This document shows positions 1-6,530 of a stretch of DNA of 8,018 nucleotides, in pieces. The stretch is from Desulfobacterales bacterium (GTDB lineage: Bacteria > Desulfobacterota > Desulfobacteria > Desulfobacterales > Desulfobacteraceae). Below the pieces are notes generated by a model. It had not been told where the DNA came from. It did not search any database and worked only from the letters and a program-made list of their open reading frames with translations. Position numbers and translations under genes: made by a program. Within the stretch, counting starts at the first letter, position 1. Every line of letters begins with the position of its first letter. The stretch spans positions 1 through 8,018 of the forward strand of contig JAKSBO010000601.1 of NCBI GenBank assembly GCA_022361095.1, in the 5' to 3' direction.

Positions 1-84
1 GCACTGGAAAACAAAACCATCGCGTATACCGTTCCGGCGGTGCTCGGATATCTGATATACCTGCCGGCCGGAAATCCGTTTTGA
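1..84 (+). CDS. C-terminal end of upstream gene, possibly TadV/CpaA prepilin peptidase (partial)
   Basis: Only the last 27 codons and the TGA stop (82-84) are in the window, so the 5' end is missing. The visible tail is mostly hydrophobic, with the segment AYTVPAVLGYLIYL followed by PAGNPF, which reads as a terminal membrane helix. Short A24-family prepilin peptidases (TadV/CpaA) end in a similar helix containing a Pro-Tyr-x-Val-(A/P)-x-x-x-G pattern, and in Tad loci such a gene commonly sits just upstream of pilus assembly genes. That would also supply the enzyme that processes the pseudopilin encoded next. The catalytic aspartates lie outside the window, so the assignment is inference; a second minor pilin or another small membrane protein is the main alternative. 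The stop overlaps the tadE start by one base (TGATG), implying coupled translation. Confidence 0.4.
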   Translation, partial: ALENKTIAYTVPAVLGYLIYLPAGNPF

Positions 85-527
85 TGACCCCGGGGAGAAA
101 AAATGACGGCAGCACGGCCGTGGAATTTGCCATGCTCCTGCCGGTGTGGCTTATGATTTTTTTCGCCTTTCTGGACTATGGCTGGTACCTGACCCATATT
201 TTTGTGCTGGACCATGCGGTAACCTCCGGCGCCCGGGCCGGGGTGAAGGTGAAATACTGGCTGGAACCCGATGATGAAGCATATAAAGCCCCGGCGGATA
301 TTGCAAAGCAGGCGGTCCGGCATTCATTCTGGCTGGGATCAATCCGGGAGAGTGATATCGAGGTAAGATACATAAATCAGGATAACGAGGAGGTTGATGA
401 AAACGGGGAGGTTTTCTATCTTGAAGTCCGGGTCCCAAAGCTGGCATACAGCTTTCTGGCCGGTTATTTACCCGAAGGTATGATCCCCGGAACCATCGGA
501 GCCATTGCCCTGGCAGCCTTTCCCTGA
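84..527 (+). CDS. tadE: TadE-family pseudopilin (minor pilin of Flp pilus)
   Basis: This 147-residue protein is a TadE-like minor pilin, expected in the inner membrane and then at the pilus base or tip. A short basic leader is followed by the family hallmark GSTAVEFAMLLPVWLMIFF at residues 9-27. Gly9 followed by Ser10 with Glu14 at mature position +5 and Phe15 matches the Flp/TadE prepilin cleavage pattern G/xxxxE(Y/F), so TadV-type processing between residues 9 and 10 is likely. The rest is a soluble domain ending in a hydrophobic tail (about 110-147). It has no cysteines. The ATG at 84 is chosen over the in-frame TTG at 81 because it forms a TGATG junction with the upstream stop; the ribosome binding site is weak (GGA near 70), so translation is probably coupled. 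The family is firm; TadE versus TadF/TadG rests on the small size and motif. Confidence 0.88.
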   Translation: MTPGRKNDGSTAVEFAMLLPVWLMIFFAFLDYGWYLTHIFVLDHAVTSGARAGVKVKYWLEPDDEAYKAPADIAKQAVRHSFWLGSIRESDIEVRYINQDNEEVDENGEVFYLEVRVPKLAYSFLAGYLPEGMIPGTIGAIALAAFP

Positions 528-538
528 AACTGCCACCC

Positions 539-544
539 AAGGAG
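539..544 (+). promoter_or_regulatory. Ribosome binding site of cpaB
   Basis: AAGGAG lies 6 bases before the ATG at 551, in the 23-base gap after tadE. It is the strongest Shine-Dalgarno match in the window and shows that cpaB can be initiated independently, unlike most downstream genes, which start inside the preceding stop. Confidence 0.85.
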
Positions 545-550
545 ATTTTC

Positions 551-1651
551 ATGTTTAACCCAAGAACCTTGATTTCCATTTTGTTCTCTTTGCTCATGGC
601 CCTTCTGGCGGTCAAGGCGTATTCCGTATATAGAGACTCGCCCCCCGAAAAACAGGCGGTTGCCGCGTCGTCTGAAAAACAGCCGCCTGAAACACGGGCC
701 GCCGGGGAAAGGCCCGTGCCCAAAACTTACTCCCGGTTAATCCCAAAGGGGATGCGGCTTGTCACCATCAAGGTGGATGAAGTATCCGGGGTCAGCCGGG
801 AGCTTGCAAAAAACGACCGGGTGGATGTGATTGCGGTGGCAGACCTTGGCCTTTCCGAAAAAGGGCGTGTGGCCCGGGCAGTATTGCAGGATGTCACCAT
901 CTTTGATGTGGCGGAATCCTTTTTTAAAAAGCAGCTCACAGACAAAGCCCTGAAAAAGAAAAAAGAGTGGACCGTCCAGCTCCTGGTCACCCTGGACCAG
1001 GCCATTGAACTGGCGTCCCTGGACGAGTCAGTCCGGTTACGGCTGGTGCTTCGGAACCCTGATGACACGGGCCGGGAAAAAGCCCCTGCAGTGGCCTACC
1101 TGCCCGGAACCGGATTTGTCCGGCAGGGAGACGTTTCCATGGGCTTAACCCACCGGATCACACCGGGCATGCGGGCCATCAGCTTAAAGGTGGAAGACAG
1201 CGACGGCATGTGCGGGCGGCTCCGGGCCGGGGACCGGGTGGATGTGATCTCTTCCTTTAAACTGGCCAAATTTTCAACCCAGGGGGGTAACCAGGCCGTG
1301 GGCACGGCCGGGAAGGTCACAGGCCATAAAAAATCATCAAAAATTATTTTGCAGAATGTCATGGTGATCTCTACGGATCAGCCGGTTGACCTTTTGACCG
1401 GCGCCCAGAAATCCTCTGCTCTTGTCAGCCTGATGGTCACCCCGGCCCAGGCTGAAAAAATTGCGCTTCTCTCGGATGCCTCCAAAGATACCCTGCTCAG
1501 GCTCATCCTGAGACATCCGGCAGATACCGGCCATGCCCATACCGCAGGGGCGTTGTTCAGTGAACAGATTCTGACGGAAAAACGCCCGTTTAAGGTCATT
1601 GACACCATCAGGGGAACCAAATCATACCCCAGGAAATATTATGATAACTGA
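551..1651 (+). CDS. cpaB: Flp pilus assembly protein CpaB/RcpC with duplicated RcpC domain
   Basis: This 366-residue protein is the CpaB/RcpC periplasmic component that, in known Tad systems, associates with the secretin and inner-membrane complex. One N-terminal membrane segment (about 7-24) is followed by a Pro/Glu/Lys-rich linker (about 28-60). Two tandem copies of the RcpC core then follow, about 62-174 and 202-327. Each has a GMR motif (67-69; 206-208), an [N/G]DRVDVI motif exactly 21 residues on (88-94; 227-233), an LQ[D/N]V strand (112-115; 267-270), a V-x-L-x-V-T segment with Gln-Ala (142-151; 292-301) and an LRL-x-LR ending with DTG. The copies differ by a Lys-rich insert (124-139) in the first and a Gly/Lys-rich insert (about 238-264) in the second. 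The usual family layout is an N-terminal SAF domain then one RcpC domain; no SAF domain is evident here. The start is fixed by the ribosome binding site at 539-544. The 3' end overlaps cpaC by 11 bases. Confidence 0.9.
   Translation: MFNPRTLISILFSLLMALLAVKAYSVYRDSPPEKQAVAASSEKQPPETRAAGERPVPKTYSRLIPKGMRLVTIKVDEVSGVSRELAKNDRVDVIAVADLGLSEKGRVARAVLQDVTIFDVAESFFKKQLTDKALKKKKEWTVQLLVTLDQAIELASLDESVRLRLVLRNPDDTGREKAPAVAYLPGTGFVRQGDVSMGLTHRITPGMRAISLKVEDSDGMCGRLRAGDRVDVISSFKLAKFSTQGGNQAVGTAGKVTGHKKSSKIILQNVMVISTDQPVDLLTGAQKSSALVSLMVTPAQAEKIALLSDASKDTLLRLILRHPADTGHAHTAGALFSEQILTEKRPFKVIDTIRGTKSYPRKYYDN
693..718. repeat. Perfect 8-bp inverted repeat (hairpin) in cpaB linker
   Basis: CACGGGCC (693-700) and GGCCCGTG (711-718) are perfect reverse complements separated by 10 bases, giving a GC-rich stem in the mRNA. 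It lies in codons of the presumably disordered CpaB linker (residues about 48-56), where protein constraint is lowest. No U-tract follows, so it does not look like an intrinsic terminator. It may be chance in GC-rich DNA. Confidence 0.4.
1631..1634 (+). promoter_or_regulatory. Ribosome binding site supporting cpaC start at 1641
   Basis: AGGA lies 6 bases before the ATG at 1641, inside the end of cpaB. It favours this start over the in-frame ATG at 1599, whose product would place 14 polar residues before the signal peptide. Confidence 0.65.
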
Positions 1652-3071
1652 ACCCTTTACCTGGCGGGCATCCATAAAACCCATCCTTGCTGCCTGGGGG
1701 GCCTTTACCATAATCCTGGCAGGCAGTTTACCGGTGAGGGCCTCGGAGAATATCTATGTGGAAATCCGGCATTCCCGGCTGATTAAAACCGAAAGACCCA
1801 TTACCCGGGCTGCCGTGGCCAATCCTAAAACAGCGGATGTTGAGGTACTGACCCCCACAAGCGTGCTGTTGATTGCCAAATCCAAGAGACCTGCCTCCAC
1901 CAGCCTGATTCTCTGGTTTGGTGAAGACCATGTCCGGACCTACGATATTCATGTGTTCTCCTCCATCCCGGCCAAGGCGCTTACTGCATTGAAAAAAAGG
2001 GTTTCCGGCATGGCACCGGGCGTCACGGTGGAATTGCTTGATACCGGTGCCGGAGAGAATGCCCAGACGCTTATTTTAAACGGAGAAGTATCTTCCCAGC
2101 AAATCCTCAACCAGGTTCTGAATTTAGTCAAAGGCTTTGGGGTTGATCCCTTGAACCTCATCAAGCTCACCGGCTCCCAGCAGGTCCAGCTCAAGGTGGT
2201 GATTGCGGAAATTTCCAATTCGGCCCTGCGGAACATGGGGGTTAATTTCGCCCATGTCAGTGACGATTTTGGTGTGGGAATCTACAAAGGGGGCGGCACC
2301 TCTTCATTTGGTGAAAGCGATGACGATTCCAACTCCGGAAACCTGGAATACACCATTGGCGAATCTTTTTCCTCGGCATTCCAGATTGCCATGGTATCGG
2401 CCAAAGGCAACTGGGTGGGTGTACTCAGCCTGCTTAAAAGCCAGGGGCTTGCCAGATCCCTTGCCACGCCTACACTTGTAACAATGAACGGCCAGAAGGC
2501 ACAGTTCCAGGCCGGCGGCGAATATCCGGTGCCCATGGAGGGAGAGGACGGCCCCACCATTGAACACAAGGAATACGGGGTAATGCTTAGTTTTACCCCA
2601 TATATTATTGACCAGGAGACCATCACCCTGGAGGTCAGTCCCGAAGTCTCATCCCTGGACTATTCGGTGGAGGTCTCTTCGGGCGGGACCACGGTACCGG
2701 GGCTGAACACCCGGAAAGCCACCACCACATTGCAGCTCAAATCGGGCCAGACCTTTGCCATGGCAGGGCTGATGCAGGAAAATTATTACCAGACCGTTCA
2801 TAAAATTCCCTTTCTGGGAGACATACCCTTTATTGGATCACTCTTCACGGCAAAAGAGCACAGCATATCGGAAAGTGAACTGGTGGTCATGGTGACGCCC
2901 ACCATTGTCCGGGCCATGGATCAGGCCCAGGTTCCTGCCCTGCCCGGGGATGAAATAAACACCCGGACCACGGACACGGATTTTTTCATTCAAAACGACC
3001 TGGAGACCACCAAACAAGGAGAACCGGGATCTCCGGCGGGATTCAAAGGGAGGACAGGGTTTATCAAATGA
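1641..3071 (+). CDS. cpaC: Tad pilus outer-membrane secretin CpaC/RcpA
   Basis: This 476-residue protein is the secretin that forms the outer-membrane channel for the Flp pilus. From the ATG at 1641 there is a signal peptide with a hydrophobic core at about 14-30 and likely cleavage after Ala34 (VRA/SEN). A pilus-secretin N-terminal domain follows (about 36-106), then a BON-like domain (about 108-168), then LKVVIAEIS-type secretin strands (about 184-206), a Gly/Ser/Asp-rich stretch (about 207-236), and the C-terminal secretin beta domain (about 268-425). The secretin signature IPFLGDIPFIGSLF is at 389-402, followed by ELVVMVTPTIVR. The polar tail of about 50 residues has a DTDFF motif that resembles CpaC-family endings, then about 25 extra residues. 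Length is normal for CpaC/RcpA. It overlaps cpaB by 11 bases and cpaE by 4. No rcpB/cpaD gene follows, so no dedicated pilotin-like partner is seen next to it. Confidence 0.95.
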   Translation: MITEPFTWRASIKPILAAWGAFTIILAGSLPVRASENIYVEIRHSRLIKTERPITRAAVANPKTADVEVLTPTSVLLIAKSKRPASTSLILWFGEDHVRTYDIHVFSSIPAKALTALKKRVSGMAPGVTVELLDTGAGENAQTLILNGEVSSQQILNQVLNLVKGFGVDPLNLIKLTGSQQVQLKVVIAEISNSALRNMGVNFAHVSDDFGVGIYKGGGTSSFGESDDDSNSGNLEYTIGESFSSAFQIAMVSAKGNWVGVLSLLKSQGLARSLATPTLVTMNGQKAQFQAGGEYPVPMEGEDGPTIEHKEYGVMLSFTPYIIDQETITLEVSPEVSSLDYSVEVSSGGTTVPGLNTRKATTTLQLKSGQTFAMAGLMQENYYQTVHKIPFLGDIPFIGSLFTAKEHSISESELVVMVTPTIVRAMDQAQVPALPGDEINTRTTDTDFFIQNDLETTKQGEPGSPAGFKGRTGFIK

Positions 3072-4237
3072 GCTTGGGACAAGAACATATTGCCGTTGTT
3101 GCAGGCGCTGATGACAAGACGGCCGATACCATCCGGACAGGCATTTCCCCCCTTGCCCAGGTGGCGGCGGTACTGCCCGACGCCTGCGGGGCCATGGGAT
3201 TGCTTTCAAAGCTGCGGCCGGATCTGGTATTCCTGGATATCACCCGGGACAACTCATCGGGCATCCAGGCCTTAAAGCAGATTATCGCCACCCTGCCCCA
3301 GGCCAAAGTTTTCCTGATCGATCCGGGCACCACCCCCCGGACCATTATAGAGGGTTTCAGGAACGGGGCGGCAGACATCATTATCCCCGGCGCAACAGGC
3401 AAAGAGATTCGAACACGCGTCCGCCAGGTGCTCTCCAGAACCGAAGGCGACATTCATCAGGGCCGGGTATTGACCCTCTTTTCCCTGAAAGGCGGGGTCG
3501 GGGTGACAACCCTTGCCCTGAACCTGGCGGATTCGATCCGGGAGGCCACCCACTCAACGGTTTTGTTCTTGGATTTAAACCTGTTCATGGGAGATGTGAC
3601 GGCCTACCTGGACATTGCACCGGACTTCACCCCCTTTGAACTGCTGGAAGATCTTGACAGGATGGACAAAGACCTGCTCTTTTCTTCCCTGTTCCGCCAT
3701 GAATCCGGGCTTTACATCATGACGGCCCGGGATGAGATTAACGACGCCGATGGGGTGAGCGGCAGGGATGTGGCCCGGATGATCCTGTTCCTGCAGGACC
3801 ATTTTGACTACATCGTGGTGGATGCCTCCCATCAGTTTTCCCGGCAGACCCTTGAAGCCATTGGCGCTTCAGACATACTTCTGGCATTGGTGATCCAGTC
3901 CATCCCCTCGGCCAAGGGCGTCGGCAAAACCCTTGAATTTTTGCAGGATATTGATTTTAAACCCGAGGCGCTCAAGGTGGTGCTCAACCGGCACGTAAAA
4001 CGCAGTGAATTTCAAAAACCCGACCTTGAGCGGCTGTTTAACCAAAAAATTTCCTTTGTTCTGGACAATGACACGGCTGTCATGAACAAGGCCGTGGGAA
4101 AAGGGGCTTTTTTGCGGCAGTCAGCCCCCAATGCGCGGCTGACCGGCCAGATCCGGCAGATGGCAGCCGGCCTTACCGGCACAGCCCCGGCAGGCGCCCC
4201 GGGATGGAAAACATTATTGTTCGGGGCAAAAAGATGA
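3068..4237 (+). CDS. cpaE: CpaE/TadZ, MinD/ParA-like pilus localisation ATPase with pseudo-receiver domain
   Basis: This 389-residue cytoplasmic protein matches TadZ/CpaE, which in characterised systems sits at the pole and directs Tad machine placement. Residues about 6-125 form a receiver-like domain: acidic Asp15/Asp16 and a possible acceptor Asp57 (in LVFLDI) remain, but the usual Thr/Ser and Lys switch residues are not evident (VFLIDPG at 81-87; DIIIPG at 103-108). Residues about 133-370 form a MinD/ParA-like ATPase. The deviant Walker A is KGGVGVTT (141-148), keeping signature Lys141 but with Val146 where the P-loop lysine would be; such KGGVGxTT variants are typical of TadZ/CpaE. The Walker A' region is LFLDLNLFMGD (166-176), and the Walker B-like strand is FDYIVVDAS (246-254). 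The start ATG overlaps the cpaC stop as ATGA; GGGAGG at 3048-3053 is a rather distant ribosome binding site. Confidence 0.92.
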   Translation: MSLGQEHIAVVAGADDKTADTIRTGISPLAQVAAVLPDACGAMGLLSKLRPDLVFLDITRDNSSGIQALKQIIATLPQAKVFLIDPGTTPRTIIEGFRNGAADIIIPGATGKEIRTRVRQVLSRTEGDIHQGRVLTLFSLKGGVGVTTLALNLADSIREATHSTVLFLDLNLFMGDVTAYLDIAPDFTPFELLEDLDRMDKDLLFSSLFRHESGLYIMTARDEINDADGVSGRDVARMILFLQDHFDYIVVDASHQFSRQTLEAIGASDILLALVIQSIPSAKGVGKTLEFLQDIDFKPEALKVVLNRHVKRSEFQKPDLERLFNQKISFVLDNDTAVMNKAVGKGAFLRQSAPNARLTGQIRQMAAGLTGTAPAGAPGWKTLLFGAKR

Positions 4238-5577
4238 GACTGAGCCACCGCATCAACGCAAAGAAGACCCGGAACAACGGTGTGCTCACAAGGCCTGACA
4301 CCCTTGATCAAAAATACAACACCGTTAAATCAAAGATCCATCTCTCCCTGGTGGACCGCCTGGATCTCACCACCGTCACCGACCTTTCCAGTGAAGAGCT
4401 GGCCGGAACCATACGGTCCATCCTGAACGAAATTACGGCCATGGAGTCCATCCCTCTGAATTTAAAGGAACGTTCCACCCTGGTTTCCGAGCTGATTTAT
4501 GAGATCACAGGGTTTGGCCCCCTGCAGACCTTGCTGGAGGACGAATCTGTCCAGGACATCCTGGTTAACGGCTGCAGCCAGGTCATGGTGGAGCGCGAAG
4601 GCCTGCTCTACCCCACCAATGTCAAATTCAGGGATGACCGGCATTTGATGCATATCATTGATAAAATTGTCTCGTCCGTGGGCAGACGGGTGGACGAGGC
4701 CTCCCCCATGGTGGATGCACGGCTGCCGGACGGTTCCCGGGTGAATGTGATCATCCCGCCCCTGGCCCTGGACGGCCCCATGCTCTCCATCAGGAAATTC
4801 GGCGCCACCCGGATTACCGGCACCCACCTGCTTGAAAAAAAGGCATTGAGCCCGGCCATGATGACCTTTTTAAACGCCGCCATCCGCGCCAAACTCAACA
4901 TCCTGGTCTCCGGCGGCACAGGTGCCGGAAAGACCACCCTGCTTAACGTACTCTCTGAAAACATTCCTGAAAATGAACGAATCATCACCATTGAAGACAG
5001 TGCAGAGCTGCAGCTGCACCAGAACCATGTGGTCCGGCTGGAATCCCGGCCCCCCAATATCGAGGGCAAAGGCCGGGTGCTGCTGTCGGACCTGGTTAAA
5101 AACAGTTTAAGAATGCGGCCTGACCGGATTATTGTGGGGGAGAGCCGCGGGGCTGAAGTGATTGACATGCTCCAGGCCATGAACACCGGCCACCCGGGCT
5201 CCATGTCCACGGTCCACGCCAACTCGCCCGCAGATGCACTCTCAAGGCTTGAAGTCATGGCCACCATGGGTGATATCAATTTTAACCAAACAGCATTAAG
5301 AACCTTGATCAGCAGCGCCATCCACCTGATTGTCCACATCACCCGCCTGGGTGACGGGACCCGGAGGATAACCCACATCTCAGAAGTATCCGGTATCCGG
5401 GAGGGGGCCATGGCCCTGAAAACGGTATTTGCACTTGAACGTACCGGCATTGACGTCGATCAGAAAATCAGCGGTGCTTTTAAAGGCCGGGGGGATATTC
5501 CAAATGCCCTTGAACAGATCCGCCTATGCGGCATCGCCCTGGACCCGGATATGTTCAGGGATGTCACGGAAATATGA
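4234..5577 (+). CDS. tadA: TadA/CpaF, Tad pilus assembly ATPase (type II/IV secretion VirB11-like)
   Basis: This 447-residue protein is the cytoplasmic hexameric ATPase that powers Flp pilin assembly through TadB/TadC. All family boxes are intact. The N-terminal domain has GFGPLQTLLEDESVQDILVN (about 93-112). Walker A is GGTGAGKTT (227-235), the Asp box TIEDSAEL (252-259), the Walker B region RPDRIIVGESRGAE (295-308), and the His box GHPGSMSTVHANSP (319-332). Length and order match CpaF/TadA, so it should be catalytically active. The start at 4234 is chosen because it forms an ATGA overlap with the cpaE stop; an in-frame ATG at 4204 would add ten residues with no better ribosome binding site. 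The region upstream of 4234 has only a weak Shine-Dalgarno, so expression probably depends on coupling to cpaE. The stop overlaps the tadB start as ATGA. Confidence 0.97.
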   Translation: MRLSHRINAKKTRNNGVLTRPDTLDQKYNTVKSKIHLSLVDRLDLTTVTDLSSEELAGTIRSILNEITAMESIPLNLKERSTLVSELIYEITGFGPLQTLLEDESVQDILVNGCSQVMVEREGLLYPTNVKFRDDRHLMHIIDKIVSSVGRRVDEASPMVDARLPDGSRVNVIIPPLALDGPMLSIRKFGATRITGTHLLEKKALSPAMMTFLNAAIRAKLNILVSGGTGAGKTTLLNVLSENIPENERIITIEDSAELQLHQNHVVRLESRPPNIEGKGRVLLSDLVKNSLRMRPDRIIVGESRGAEVIDMLQAMNTGHPGSMSTVHANSPADALSRLEVMATMGDINFNQTALRTLISSAIHLIVHITRLGDGTRRITHISEVSGIREGAMALKTVFALERTGIDVDQKISGAFKGRGDIPNALEQIRLCGIALDPDMFRDVTEI

Positions 5578-6530
5578 CAATGACTCCCCTGCTGATTTTT
5601 CTTTTTGTTTTCTTTATCTTCTTTCCGGCATTTCTGGGGTTGACCAGGGGGCTTGAACATCTGCATATGAAAGCAAAAACCAGGCAGCGCTTAAAAAAAA
5701 TGGTTGTCCGGAAAACAGGTCTTTCCGGCACGCCGGCCATCAGGCCGCCGGGTGCTGCAACCGGGGGGCATAGACCCGGGGGAGCAGTCCACCGCCTGGA
5801 ATATCTTCTGATCAGTGCCGGTATCAGGATGACAGCCGGGAGATGTATCCTTGCCCTGCTTTGTACAGGAACGGCCTTATCGGTTATCACGGGCCTGATC
5901 ACCGGCACCATTGTCCTGCCGGCAGCGGTTTTTATTTTAAGCCTTGGCCTGCCCGTCCTATTTCTGGTTTTCAAAAAAAAACAGATGGAAAAACAGATTA
6001 TCCGGGAACTGCCCGAAGCCATCGGGATCATTGTCCGGGCACTGCAGATCGGACGGCATGTGGACGGTGCGCTCACGGATGCGGCCCAGGCACTTTGCGG
6101 CCCTTTAAGCGTGGAGATCAAAATCATTTACCAGGAAATGGCCATGGGATTTACCTTTGACCAGGCCTTTAACAACTTTGAAAACCGGTACGGCAATTTG
6201 TCAGACATCAAACTGTTCTGCACGGCGTTTGTGATCCAGCGGGAAACCGGCGGCAACCTGGTGCAGATCCTTGAGTCCCTTGCCGACACCGTCACAAAGC
6301 GTTTCAGGTTCCAGCGCAAGATTAAAACCTATACGGCCGAGGCCCGGGCCAGTGCCGTGATTATTGCGCTTCTGCCGTTTATCTTCGGTGTGGCGACCTG
6401 GTTTTTTAATCCGGATTATATCCACCGGCTGACCGGCACCGGCCTTGGCAAAATCATGATCTATGCGGCGGTTTTCCTGGAAATTACCGGATTTGCCGTC
6501 ATGCGGAAAATGGCGGGGTTAAAGCTGTGA
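5574..6530 (+). CDS. tadB: TadB, inner-membrane platform protein (T2SSF domain)
   Basis: This 318-residue integral inner-membrane protein is TadB, the GspF-like platform that partners with TadC and is driven by TadA. Membrane segments are visible at about 5-23, 91-113, 115-133, 259-278 and 293-311. The T2SSF domain covers about 147-272, beginning at RELPEAIGIIVRALQIG and including the conserved RETGGNLVQILESLADTV (223-240). A basic cytoplasmic linker (about 25-75) follows the first helix. The start at 5574 forms an ATGA overlap with tadA; ATG 5580 is a possible alternative two codons in, and ATG 5526 would add 16 polar residues ahead of the first helix. Two long A runs, A8 at 5693-5700 and A9 at 5973-5981, lie in lysine codons and are potential slippage sites, but the frame is intact. 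TadB versus TadC is assigned by order and by RETGGNL. Confidence 0.93.
   Translation: MTMTPLLIFLFVFFIFFPAFLGLTRGLEHLHMKAKTRQRLKKMVVRKTGLSGTPAIRPPGAATGGHRPGGAVHRLEYLLISAGIRMTAGRCILALLCTGTALSVITGLITGTIVLPAAVFILSLGLPVLFLVFKKKQMEKQIIRELPEAIGIIVRALQIGRHVDGALTDAAQALCGPLSVEIKIIYQEMAMGFTFDQAFNNFENRYGNLSDIKLFCTAFVIQRETGGNLVQILESLADTVTKRFRFQRKIKTYTAEARASAVIIALLPFIFGVATWFFNPDYIHRLTGTGLGKIMIYAAVFLEITGFAVMRKMAGLKL

Noticed and set aside
982..1001. Second short inverted repeat in cpaB, 7-bp arms (982-988 and 995-1001)
   Set aside because: Lies in well-conserved domain codons with no following U-tract; short stems like this are expected by chance in GC-rich sequence.
1599..1640. Earlier ATG for cpaC at 1599
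   Set aside because: It would put 14 polar residues before the signal peptide and overlap cpaB by 53 bases; the ATG at 1641 has AGGA at a good distance.
4204..4233. Earlier ATG for tadA at 4204
   Set aside because: No better ribosome binding site, and the ATGA overlap at 4234 fits the pattern at the neighbouring junctions.
4608..5450. Long minus-strand open frame of 280 codons opposite tadA
   Set aside because: It lies wholly antisense to a well-conserved ATPase, its product is Ser/Arg/Met-rich with no recognisable domain, and long antisense frames are expected in GC-rich coding DNA.
5526..5573. Earlier ATG for tadB at 5526
   Set aside because: It adds 16 polar residues inside the end of tadA; the ATGA start at 5574 leads directly into the first membrane helix.
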